From [Phormidium] sp. LEGE 05292 (GTDB lineage Bacteria > Cyanobacteriota > Cyanobacteriia > Cyanobacteriales > Aerosakkonemataceae), in assembly GCF_015207735.1 (NCBI RefSeq), contig NZ_JADEWG010000011.1, positions 21,326-85,325 of the forward strand: 64,000 nucleotides of DNA, written 5' to 3'. Under the pieces are notes generated by a model. It had not been told where the DNA came from, searched no databases, and worked only from the letters and a program-made list of their open reading frames with translations. This document shows positions 7,782-17,500 of this stretch, one piece after another (within the stretch, counting starts at the first letter, position 1; every line of letters begins with the position of its first letter). A program made the position numbers and the translations under genes.

Positions 7782-8183
7782 ATTGTGTAATTAATAAACT
7801 TTAGCCCCGACAGGCGCGTTGATTGCTTCCAGTATGCCTGTAAGAAACTCAAGTTTTTTAGGAGCAACTCAAGACAATACGAGCGGCTATTTATACCTAA
7901 AAGAAACGTTTCTTTTAGGAAAAATTGTAACATCAATCACGAATTTTGGAGAAGAAAAATTTAGTTTTATAAACTGACAATTTCAGGACTAAAAAATGTG
8001 GTATGTTATCTCCATTCTTAATAAAAAATTTCATGCCTGCCTAAGCGATATCAGGCGATCGCTTAAATACACTCCCAAGTTAGTTGTAACAAACACAACA
8101 TCAAATTAAAGTTTGTGATTCGGTATAGATTTCTTAGGAATTGGGTATCAAAATTCAAATTTATTCATGTCTAAGTAAAAATC
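7782..8183 (+). other. Long untranslated leader or intergenic region before the peroxidase gene
   Basis: No convincing gene lies here. A 47-codon frame at 7834-7977 has no ribosome-binding site and runs through the palindrome. The main features are the palindrome at 7896-7919 and an HIP1 GCGATCGC at about 8055. If promoter D drives the cluster, this is an unusually long leader and could hold further control. Confidence 0.4.
7896..7919. repeat. Perfect 24-bp palindrome sharing the core of the parB-internal sites
   Basis: CCTAAAAGAAAC is followed directly by its reverse complement, with no spacer. The central AGAAACGTTTCT is identical to the core of the palindromes repeated inside parB at 55908-56131. 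It may be a distant ParB-binding site, or a binding site for a local repressor of the RiPP cluster. Confidence 0.6.
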
Positions 8184-9779
8184 ATGATTGACACGAATGA
8201 CAATTCAGAGCAAGACTACCAATCCCTTATTGACAATCCCGATCCCGTTGATGCTGATGACCAACGTTACGAGCAAATATTCAAAGATTTGCAAGGAGGG
8301 ATTATTAAAAATTATGGACGAAATTACTATCTCTATATCTTTATTTTTTTTAATCAAGAAAAAATAGAACAAGCAAAACAATGGATTCGAGATGAAATTG
8401 CTAATAGCGTTACATCTACTTATAAGCAGCTTCAGGATACGGAGGATTACAGACAAAATCTCAATAGAGCTTTAGATTCCTCACCAGAAGAAATACACCC
8501 TGGAGAAAAGTGTAAGAATTTTTTTCTATCCTATCAGGGTTATAAAATCCTATTTAAGCTGGAGAATAAAAAAAATGTTTTAGATGAACCACTTTTTGAG
8601 AAGGGGATGAAATCTTGGTGGACTAGAAATTATCAAACAAACAAAAAAGATAATGATGCTGAATCACCCAGGACTTGGGATATAGGTGGTGGTAAGCATG
8701 AGATTCATGGATTGATTTTACTGGCTCATAATTGTTTAGAAGAACTGAAGTACGAAGCTGAGCTTATTATAGAAGAGTTCGAGCGCCGAGCAGTTGGCAA
8801 CATAATAGCCTGTGAAGTAGGGTATAAATTAGTAGATGAAAAAAAGCGTGTTGTTGGTCCATTTGGTTTTGTAGATGGTGTCAGTCAACCTCTGTTTTTG
8901 AAAAGGGATTACGAAAAGTACTGTAACAATCAAGACACTGACAAGTGGGACCCTAAAGCTAGTTTAAATTTAGTTCTTGTGAAAGATCCATTTGGGGAAC
9001 CATATAGCTTTGGCAGCTATTGTGTTTGGCAAAAGCTTGAAACAGACTATGAGTGCTTTAAAAAAAAGGAGAAGGAACTAAGTGATAATCTTAAGTGCGA
9101 TTCGGAAAAGGCAGCTGCTTTAGTGGTCGGACGGTTTCGAGATGGAACTCCGATTGCTCTTTCTGAGCATCCCAATCAGGATTCAATCAAAAATAATTTT
9201 AATTATAACGACGATCCGCAGGGAATGAAATGTCCTTTGCACGGGCATATTAGAAAGGTTAATCCTCGTGGAGAACAAACTAAAAATCCAAATGATGATC
9301 TTCCTCACCTCGAACAGCTGAAAAAATATCATCGAATATTTCGAGCGGGGATAACCTACTTTGATAAGTCTAAAGTACAAAAGTCACCAGATTCAAAAAT
9401 ATTGGATGTCTGTTTAAATAAGCTGAAGTATTTAAAGGAAGTGAGGAAAGAGTTGCCAGAAGATAACATCAAAAATATCAGTGGATTATTGTTTGTATGT
9501 TTCCAAAGCAGCATTGTAAATCAGTTTCAGAAACTACAAAATGACTGGGCTGATAACGATAAATTCCCACGCGAATTTTCTATGGGGGAAAGTAAGTATC
9601 TCGATCCGGTCATTGGTCATCCTCTTGTTAAAGGTGATACAAAAAATCCTAAACCACAAGAATGGTTCAACAAGTGTAGTGGAGAGGATGTTCGGAATTA
9701 TCCATTTTATGGATGTGTTAAAAACAAAGGGGGCGAATTCTTTTTTGCACCCAGCATTAGTTTTCTAAAAAAGTTCTAG
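8184..9779 (+). CDS. DyP-type peroxidase
   Basis: A 531-residue haem peroxidase of the dye-decolourising family. The signature GxxDG with the distal catalytic Asp is in FGFVDGVSQP at about residues 230-240. The VVGRFRDGTPIALSEHP stretch at about 312-330 is typical. The proximal haem-ligand His lies in HIRKVNPR at about 353, and RIFRAGITYF at about 383-392 matches the C-terminal DyP motif. It has no signal peptide. It starts the gene set of leader-like protein, YcaO enzyme and amidohydrolase, with only 17 bases to the next gene. A peroxidase beside a YcaO enzyme suggests oxidative tailoring of a peptide product, which is inference. Confidence 0.85.
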   Translation: MIDTNDNSEQDYQSLIDNPDPVDADDQRYEQIFKDLQGGIIKNYGRNYYLYIFIFFNQEKIEQAKQWIRDEIANSVTSTYKQLQDTEDYRQNLNRALDSSPEEIHPGEKCKNFFLSYQGYKILFKLENKKNVLDEPLFEKGMKSWWTRNYQTNKKDNDAESPRTWDIGGGKHEIHGLILLAHNCLEELKYEAELIIEEFERRAVGNIIACEVGYKLVDEKKRVVGPFGFVDGVSQPLFLKRDYEKYCNNQDTDKWDPKASLNLVLVKDPFGEPYSFGSYCVWQKLETDYECFKKKEKELSDNLKCDSEKAAALVVGRFRDGTPIALSEHPNQDSIKNNFNYNDDPQGMKCPLHGHIRKVNPRGEQTKNPNDDLPHLEQLKKYHRIFRAGITYFDKSKVQKSPDSKILDVCLNKLKYLKEVRKELPEDNIKNISGLLFVCFQSSIVNQFQKLQNDWADNDKFPREFSMGESKYLDPVIGHPLVKGDTKNPKPQEWFNKCSGEDVRNYPFYGCVKNKGGEFFFAPSISFLKKF

Positions 9780-9796
9780 AAAATAGGAGATAAGTC

Positions 9797-10405
9797 ATGG
9801 AGTCTATGAATTTACAATCCTCAGCTATACAAGCTTGGTCTCGTGTCTGTGCTTTCGCTTGGAAACATCAAGAAAAAGAAAAAAAAGAAGGAGTTTTAAC
9901 AGATTTGAGGAAAGATCCAAAAGGAACAATTGAAGAAATAGCAAAGGGACAGAATGGGAAGTATAAAGCAGATTCTGAGACAGAAGCCCAAGCGAGTACA
10001 ATCATCAAATTATCAAAAAATCAAACAGAGAGGTATAGTGGATATCTACCAATTCCTAATCCATTTGGAGGGTTAGCTGAGTTAGATCCACAAAAAGTGG
10101 AGGAATTGCTGCTAGGTGGTTTAACAGGGGCATTCAAATTTGATGAGGAAGCAAAACTTTGGGCAGACGCTTTACATCAAGCGTGGAATAATAAGGAACT
10201 TTTAGAAAATATTCGTAGAGATCCACTTGGTAATCTACCCCATGCGGATGAGTTAAAGAATAGCGAGTATGGCATATTCCCATTACCCGCTCTACCAAGT
10301 GTTGTATATCAAAATTTAGAAAATTTAGACATAGAACAATTGTATGAATTTCTTGTTGATGACAATGTACGCCATATAGGAGGAATAATGCCACCAGTAA
10401 CGTAA
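9797..10405 (+). CDS. Tandem RiPP leader-like protein (putative precursor or carrier)
   Basis: A 202-residue protein made of two similar halves. Repeat 1 has a helical segment ending in LRKDPKG (37-43), a YLPIPNP linker (83-89) and an acidic ELDPQKVEELLLGG helix (95-108). Repeat 2 has the counterpart NIRRDPLG (138-145), FPLPALP (161-167) and LDIEQLYEFL (177-186), then IGGIMPPVT to the end. This is the layout of nitrile-hydratase-like RiPP leader peptides: a helix with DPxG, Pro-rich linker, LD(x)E(x)LE helix, then GG. Only six residues follow the last GG, with one Thr and no Cys or Ser, so there is no normal azoline core. It may be a precursor with a minimal core, a carrier, or a leader-like adaptor for the YcaO enzyme. 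The 17-base gap with a GGAG site couples it to the peroxidase gene. Confidence 0.65.
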   Translation: MESMNLQSSAIQAWSRVCAFAWKHQEKEKKEGVLTDLRKDPKGTIEEIAKGQNGKYKADSETEAQASTIIKLSKNQTERYSGYLPIPNPFGGLAELDPQKVEELLLGGLTGAFKFDEEAKLWADALHQAWNNKELLENIRRDPLGNLPHADELKNSEYGIFPLPALPSVVYQNLENLDIEQLYEFLVDDNVRHIGGIMPPVT

Positions 10406-10589
10406 TACGATCGATCTCTAGCTAGAGGCTTATTTCGTTCTATAGGAAAGATTTATTAAAGGGACATTTTGCAAACCAAATATCTTTTCTCAAATCGAAG
10501 TGATATTTGTTAAGCGGTTCTACTGTCAGAATGAAATAGCCTCTTCCTTATTTGGTTAGTTTTATTTCTCTATTTCTACCTAGAGCAGA

Positions 10590-12887
10590 ATGAAATATAA
10601 AATTAAGAATTTTTTTTTGGTCGAGAATATAGAAACAGAAGGTGTATTTCTCCTGTCGGAGAGAATCTATTATCTGCTCAACAACTCTATATTTCAACTG
10701 TTGTTTCCTTTGATTGATGGCAACCATACTACTGAAGAAATTATTGAAGAACTTCATACCCACCTGCTAGCAAAAAACGCATCTGATGAAGATGTTATTT
10801 TAGCCCTTACTAAGGCTAACTATGCTCTGATGGAGATGGAACAGAAAGGTTACATTGTCGGAAGCAATGATATCCTGCCATGTGACTTAGCAATCTTCTG
10901 CGAGCATTTGAACATCGAGCTAAAGGAAGCCCACCGTCGATTGCAAGCTACTAAAGTGGCAGTGAAAACTTTTGGTTCTAATCTTCCCACTTCTCAATTC
11001 AAAGCCGCTTTAGAATCCTTGAACGTCCAAGTGTCTGAAGAGGCAGATATAGAGGTTGTTTTGACAGATGATTACCTGCAAGATGGACTGAAAGCCTTCA
11101 ATCAAGAAGTTTTAAACCTCTCACGCCCTTGGATGCTTGTCAAACCAGTGGGAACAATTATTTGGATAGGACCGATATTTGTTCCGGGTAAAATAGGTTG
11201 TTGGCAGTGCCTAGCTCAACGCTTGCGAGGCAACAGACCCGTTGAAGGGTTTATTCAGCGCCGGAAAAACCTTTTAACCCCTTTAACGCCCCCTCTCGCT
11301 TCTCTTGGCTCTACCTTGCAAACTGCCCTTGGGATGGCAGCTACAGAAGTTTTTAAATGGATTGTTCAGGGAGAGAATAAACGGCTAGAAGGTATTTTAG
11401 TCACTCACGATACTCTGTCTTTGGAAACCCAAAACCACATCTTGGTTAAGCGTCCCCAGTGCCCAGACTGTGGAGAAAAAGTGATAAATGGGTTAAATAG
11501 CCAACCCTTACCTATTATCCTCGGACATCGGAAAAAAACTTTTACAGCAGACGGAGGACACCGTTGTGTTTCTCCTGAAGAAACTCTAAGGAAATATCAA
11601 CACCACATTAGTCCCATTACAGGGGTTGTCCGAGAACTCGTCAAGGTCAACCAAGGGTCGAATGGTTTAACCCACACTTATCTGGCTAGGCATCATTTCG
11701 CCACCATGTTCGATGATTTGAATGCTTTACGCCAGAATACTACAGGCAGAAGTGCAGGTATTGGACGAACTGACCAGCAAGCTAGGGTCAGCAGTTTCTG
11801 CGAAGCCATTGAGAGATATTCAGGAGTCTTTCAGGGAGACGAAATCAGGCAAAGGGGTAGTTACCAACAAATGGGGGACAAAGCAATTCACCCCAATACC
11901 TGTATGAATTTTAGCCAAGAGCAATATCAAAACCGCCAGCAATGGAATGCTAGCTGTTCTGGTCTTTATGACTGGTTTCTCAAAGTTCCAGAACCCTTCG
12001 ATGAGGAAAGAGAGATTGAATGGACACCAGTTTGGTCTTTAACCCATCAAGAATTCAAATATCTGCCAACAGCTTACTGCTATTATGGCTATCCTAAACC
12101 GCCGAAACCTGATTGTTGGGCTGATGCCAATGGCTGTGCGGCTGGCAATACGATAGAAGAAGCGATCGTACAAGCTTTTATGGAATTAGTGGAGCGGGAC
12201 TGTGTAGCCTTGTGGTGGTATAACCGGGTCAAAAGACCGAGGGTAGATTTAGATAGCTTCAATGAACCATATTTTCAAGCCCTGAAGAATTATTACCAAA
12301 CGATTCATCGGGAGATCTGGGTTCTAGATATCACCAGCGATCTGAATATTCCTGCTTTTGTTGCCGTTACCCGCAGAACCGATCGAGAGGTGGAAGACAT
12401 CATCTTTGGCTTCGGTGCCCATTTTGACCCAAGGATTGCCATTCAGAAAGCACTTACTGAAGCTACCCGGATGCTTCTTTCAGTTTTATCCGCTAATCCT
12501 GATGGAACTACCCAATACACTCCATTTTGTAATTGGGCCATAGACTGGTGGAAAACCGCTACGATGGAGAATCAGCCTTATCTAGTTCCCGATGCAAGCA
12601 TTGCTCCAAAAGTAAGTGCTGATTATCCCCAAATGTGGAGTGATGACCTGCGTGAAGATGTCATAACTTGCCAGCAGATCGCAGAGAAAAATGGCATGGA
12701 AATGCTGGTTCTAGATCAAACCCGTCCTGATATTGGACTGAAGGTGGTCAAAGCGATCGTTCCTGGAATGCGCCACTTCTGGAAACGGTTAGGCCCCGGA
12801 CGGCTTTATGAGGTTCCTGTAAAATTAGGCTGGTTAAAAGAGCCTCTCCAGGAAAATCAGCTTAACCCTTTTCCCATGTGGTTGTAA
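10590..12887 (+). CDS. YcaO-type cyclodehydratase with fused leader-binding/E1-like domain
   Basis: A 765-residue fused enzyme of azol(in)e-forming RiPP pathways (TOMM). The N-terminal 95 residues look like a winged RiPP-recognition element. The middle part (to about 330) is the E1-like/ocin-ThiF domain with paired cysteines GCWQC (about 204-207) and CPDC (about 290-293) for structural zinc. The YcaO domain (about 350-765) has ATP/Mg-binding motifs SFCEAIER (about 401-408) and MELVERD (about 531-537). It ends in NPFPMWL, close to the Pro-rich C-terminus of active cyclodehydratases. The reaction is ATP-dependent phosphorylation of an amide backbone, giving azolines from Cys/Ser/Thr (or thioamides/amidines with other partners). 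The 184-base gap before it shows no other precursor. Confidence 0.88.
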   Translation: MKYKIKNFFLVENIETEGVFLLSERIYYLLNNSIFQLLFPLIDGNHTTEEIIEELHTHLLAKNASDEDVILALTKANYALMEMEQKGYIVGSNDILPCDLAIFCEHLNIELKEAHRRLQATKVAVKTFGSNLPTSQFKAALESLNVQVSEEADIEVVLTDDYLQDGLKAFNQEVLNLSRPWMLVKPVGTIIWIGPIFVPGKIGCWQCLAQRLRGNRPVEGFIQRRKNLLTPLTPPLASLGSTLQTALGMAATEVFKWIVQGENKRLEGILVTHDTLSLETQNHILVKRPQCPDCGEKVINGLNSQPLPIILGHRKKTFTADGGHRCVSPEETLRKYQHHISPITGVVRELVKVNQGSNGLTHTYLARHHFATMFDDLNALRQNTTGRSAGIGRTDQQARVSSFCEAIERYSGVFQGDEIRQRGSYQQMGDKAIHPNTCMNFSQEQYQNRQQWNASCSGLYDWFLKVPEPFDEEREIEWTPVWSLTHQEFKYLPTAYCYYGYPKPPKPDCWADANGCAAGNTIEEAIVQAFMELVERDCVALWWYNRVKRPRVDLDSFNEPYFQALKNYYQTIHREIWVLDITSDLNIPAFVAVTRRTDREVEDIIFGFGAHFDPRIAIQKALTEATRMLLSVLSANPDGTTQYTPFCNWAIDWWKTATMENQPYLVPDASIAPKVSADYPQMWSDDLREDVITCQQIAEKNGMEMLVLDQTRPDIGLKVVKAIVPGMRHFWKRLGPGRLYEVPVKLGWLKEPLQENQLNPFPMWL

Positions 12888-13009
12888 GCTACTAATTAGC
12901 CAATTTTCACCAGTGAACTAAGTCAGTAAAGAACTTCAGAAAACCCCCAAAACTGAAATACGTAGAGCTTTTCTCAAATCCAAAACCCAAATCTAAAATC
13001 GATTTTCCT

Positions 13010-14092
13010 ATGCTTAGCGGATATCAAATTATTGATGCAGATTCCCATGTAATTGAGCCAACCGATATGTGGGAAAAATATCTAGAACCTGCATTTAAAA
13101 GTTTTGCACCATCGCCAGACATGAGAATTAAAGGTGAACAGATTGTTCACAAAATCTCTGCTCAAGTTCTTATGGAAGGACAGAAGCTGCTCATACAGAA
13201 TTACCCCATGTCTGCATTCAATGGTTTCGACTCTGAGTCTCATGTCCAGGCGATGAAGCGGATGGGGGTTGATGTATCGTTTGTTTATCCGACTTACGGA
13301 CTGTGGTTATTAGCAGTTGATACGATGGCACCACAGCTGGCTGGGGCATTTACTCGCGCATACAACAATTGGTTACGAGACTTTTGCAGTTATGACCCAC
13401 AAATTCTCAAAGGAGTGGGAGCAATTAATCTTCATGCACCTGAAGAGATGGTATCAGAACTGCTGCGGATAGAGGAATTTGGCTGGAAGACAGTGTTTTT
13501 GCGCCCCAACCCAATTAAGGGAAGACTACTGAGTCACCCCACCTATGAGGCATTTTGGACGAAATGCGAAGAGCTAGAAATAGCAGTCGCTCTTCATGAA
13601 GCTACTCATAGTTGCTTGCCAACTACCGGATCGGATCGGTTTAACACCCGTTTTGCCATGCACGCTTGCTCTCATCCGATGGAACAGATGATGGCACTGT
13701 TAGCGCTGATAGAAGGAGGTGTGTTGGAGCGCCATCCCAAGCTTAGGGTAGGTTTTCTGGAGTCAGGTTGCGGCTGGTTACCTTACTGGCTATGGCGCGT
13801 CGATGAAGAGTACGAGAACCTACACTGGGAGGTTAAAGATAACGTGAAGATGAAGCCTTCGGAGTACTTTCGCCGTCAGTGCTTTATCGAAATAGAGCCT
13901 TCTGAACCTTACCTGCCTCAGATTATCGATTATATTGGTTCCGATAACTTGCTCTTTGGTTCTGACTACCCGCATATAGATCACAAGCCAGACATTGTTA
14001 AGGAAGCAGTAGCGCTTGAGGAGCGCCTATCCAGGAAAACCGTGCAAAAGATCCTCTGGGATAACCCCGTGCGTTTCTACGGGCTAGATTAG
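13010..14092 (+). CDS. Amidohydrolase family metal-dependent hydrolase
   Basis: A 360-residue TIM-barrel enzyme of the amidohydrolase-2 (ACMSD-like) family. The N-terminal metal-binding D-x-H lies in DADSHVIEP (about 8-16), further His in ALHEATHS (about 197) and HPMEQM (about 223), and the C-terminal metal Asp in LFGSDYPHIDH (about 319-329). The family includes decarboxylases and hydrolases of small aromatic or peptide substrates; an amidohydrolase also acts in the bottromycin YcaO pathway. It follows the YcaO gene by 122 bases on the same strand, so a tailoring role in the same pathway is likely but not proven. Confidence 0.8.
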   Translation: MLSGYQIIDADSHVIEPTDMWEKYLEPAFKSFAPSPDMRIKGEQIVHKISAQVLMEGQKLLIQNYPMSAFNGFDSESHVQAMKRMGVDVSFVYPTYGLWLLAVDTMAPQLAGAFTRAYNNWLRDFCSYDPQILKGVGAINLHAPEEMVSELLRIEEFGWKTVFLRPNPIKGRLLSHPTYEAFWTKCEELEIAVALHEATHSCLPTTGSDRFNTRFAMHACSHPMEQMMALLALIEGGVLERHPKLRVGFLESGCGWLPYWLWRVDEEYENLHWEVKDNVKMKPSEYFRRQCFIEIEPSEPYLPQIIDYIGSDNLLFGSDYPHIDHKPDIVKEAVALEERLSRKTVQKILWDNPVRFYGLD

Positions 14093-14549
14093 TTGTTTGT
14101 CAGTCCTTTATAAATTAAACATAAAATTCCAGTAGCGTGCGTTGGGTGCATATTATGAGCGAGTTGTTCTCAATCGCTTAGCTCTCTGCGCCGTAAGACA
14201 CCGTTTTCAATCGGTTCGCTACACTACGTTAACATCCTTTAGTCTAAGGTTTACTTTATAGATAAGCTCTAAACCTTTTATTTGAAATTGATAGACTAGC
14301 AGGATGCCGCAATAATTAACCATCAAGTTTAGTATTGACGGTTAGAAAACTAAAATCTTGCACCTGCTCGTTTACTAGCCAAGGACTTAAGTCCCACAGC
14401 GAGTAGCTCAAATCCTCTCAAGAGGGTTGGAAACTGGCTACCTAAGAGTTTTAAGTCAGAAATTTAAACTTCTGGCGATCGAAAGGGTTGGTGCAGATGT
14501 GAGGAAAACCTACTTTGCGATCGCTTACCCCTTCGTGGAAAAGCCTACT
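14093..14549. other. Intergenic region before the giant kinase gene
   Basis: No gene is supported. The frame of the following protein is open upstream to a TTG at 14427, but homology of the kinase domain begins after the ATG at 14550. An HIP1 octamer lies at about 14518. A clear terminator for the RiPP cluster was not found. Confidence 0.35.
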
Positions 14550-17500
14550 ATGAATGTTAATACTGACTACCAATTTATCGCCAAAATCTACGAAAGTGCT
14601 AATTCCTTAGTTTTTCGACTTCGCCACGTTCGGGATAATCAACCTATTATCCTCAAGATTTTGAAAGAAGATTATCCTACTCCCTCAGAACTGACCAGAT
14701 ATAAGCAGGAGTATGAAATCACTCGTTCGTTAAACCTGGATGGTGTTGTCAAAGCTTATGGCTTGCAGAAATACCAAAATACTCTGGCGATATTGCTGGA
14801 AGATTTTGGTGGTGATTCATTAGAAATACTGACTAAATCAATACACTTCACCCTCTCAGAATTTTTAGCACTTGCAATTCAAATTTCTCGGACATTGGGC
14901 GAAATTCATGCTGCCAATATTATTCACAAAGATATTAATCCATCCAATATTGTTTTCTGCCGAGAGACTAGGACGCTCAAAATCATTGACTTTGGTATCT
15001 CTACAGTATTTACTCGCGAAAATCCCTCCATTAAAGATCCTAACATCCTAGAAGGTACTTTAGCCTATATGTCGCCGGAGCAAACTGGCAGGATGAATCG
15101 CTTACTGGATTACAGAACTGACTTTTACTCTCTAGGCGCTACCTTTTATAAGCTACTCACTCATCAGCTTCCTTTTGAAACTACTGATGCTTTGGAGTTA
15201 GTACATTGTCATATTGCTAAGCAGCCAATACCCCCTGACAGACTTAATCCAGCTATTCCAAAAGCTATTTCAAATATTGTCATGAAGTTGTTATCAAAAA
15301 CAGCGGAAGAACGGTATCAAAGTGCTTGGGGAATAAAAGCAGATTTAGAAGAATGCCTGATCCAGTTACAAAATAACGGACGAATTTCAGGCTTTCCCCT
15401 AGCACGTCAAGATATTTCTTACAAGTTACAAATCTCTCAAAAACTCTATGGACGTGAAGCCGAAGTTGAAACCTTACTGGCAGCATTTAAGCGAGTAGCA
15501 GGAGAAGTAGAGGCTCAGGGGAGCAAGGGAACAGGGGAGAATTCGCCATCCGAAATTTCCCATCCAAAATCTCAAATCGAAATGATGCTGGTTGCTGGAT
15601 ATTCTGGTATCGGTAAATCTATGCTGGTACAGGAACTCTATAAACCAATTACCCAGCGGCGGGGCTATTTCATCTCAGGAAAATTTGACCAGTTTCAGCG
15701 CAATATCCCCTATTCTGCTGTTGTACGTGCGTTCCAGTGTTTGGTACAGCAACTACTAACAGAAAGCGAAGCTCAACTAACCCAATGGCGCGAAAAACTT
15801 TTAGATGCTTTTGGCCTTAACGGTCAAGTTATTATTGATGTTATTCCTGAGATTGAACAGATTGTTGGATCTCAACCTCCTGTTCAACAGCTAGAGGCAA
15901 CTGAGTCTCAAAACCGTTTTAATTTGGTTTTTCAAAACTTCATTCGTGTTTTTTGCCAGCGGGAGCATCCATTAGTTATCTTTTTAGACGATTTACAGTG
16001 GGCTGATTCTGCGAGTCTGAAGTTGATAGAGTTGATGATGACAGACGAGCAAACGCAGTATCTGCTTCTGATTGGAGCCTATCGGGATAATGAAGTCAAT
16101 TCCAGTCATCTTTTGATGCTTATCCTAAACCAACTAAGGAACGCAGGAGTAATTGTTAATAAAATTACCTTAGACCCTTTAAACTTCAATCAAATTGCTC
16201 AATTAATTGCAGACACGCTTCATCACGATATTGAATCAGTCTACTCATTGGCAGAACTGGTTTTCCATAAAACATCTGGTAACCCCTTCTTCGTCAATGA
16301 ATTTCTCAAAACTGTCTACCTGGAAAATCTGCTTATCTTCGATTGGCAACAGAATTGTTGGCAATGGAACATTACTGAAATTGAGGCACTGGGCATCACA
16401 GATAATGTGGTAGATTTGATGCTCGGTAAATTGAAGAAACTGCCAGAGCAAACGCAACAAGTTTTACGCTTAGCCGCTTGTGTAGGTAATAGTTTTGATT
16501 TAAATCCCCTTTCTGTCATCTATGAAAAATCTGCTGCAGAAACATTTGCAGATTTGTTGCCCGCCATTCAGGTAGGATTTATTCAGCCCACTTCAGAGTT
16601 AGAAACGGCTTCAGGGGAAGTTTTTAGTTCTTCCTTAGTCATTCTAAATTATAAATTTCTGCACGACCGAGTGCAACAAGCTGCCTATGCTTTGATTGAT
16701 AGCGACCAGAAAAAAGCGGTTCATCTTAAGATTGGAAGACTCTTGCTAGCGAATACTAACGCAGAAGAACGGGAAGAAAAAATATTTGAGCTGGTTGAAC
16801 ACCTTAACAAAGGTCGAGACTTGCTCTCGAATGAGTCTGAAAAAGTCGATTTAGCAAGGCTGAATTTAACAGCAGGAAAAAAAGCTAAAGAAGGAACCGC
16901 TTATGCTGCTGCAAGGCAATATTTGATGGTAGCTATGGATAATTTTTCCGAAAATATATGGTCAGACTACTATGATATAGCAATAAACTTGCATAAAGAG
17001 TTAGGAGAAGTTGAGTATTTAAATGGCAATTTTGAACGAGCAAAAGAATTAATAGAATTATCAATTAATCAAGCTAAATCCACCATTGAAAAAATAGATT
17101 TTTACTTTTTAAGTGTCTGTCAATATACTATGCTAGGACAATATTATGAGGCTACTCAAACAGGTCTAGTAGCCCTAAAGACGCTAGGTGTTTACTTGCC
17201 AACTAACAACTTAGAAAATGCTTTTATGTCCGAACTTTCCGAAGTTCGTAGAAATTTAGGTAATCGAAAAGTTATGGCATTACTTAACAATCCAGAAATG
17301 AAAGACCCAGAGAAAAAAGCAGCCTTAAAATTGCTGACAAGATTGGTTGCATCAGCTTTTTCTTTCGATGAAAAACTCGTGAATATAATTATCGTTAAAT
17401 CAGTTAACCTGAGTCTGAAATATGGTCATACTATAAAATCTTCTATGACTTATAGTTTTTATGGTGGATTAATACAAGCTAATATTTTAAAGGATTATCA

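Noticed and set aside
7834..7977. 47-codon ORF in the leader of the peroxidase gene
   Set aside because: No ribosome-binding site, and the frame is partly made of the 24-bp palindrome.
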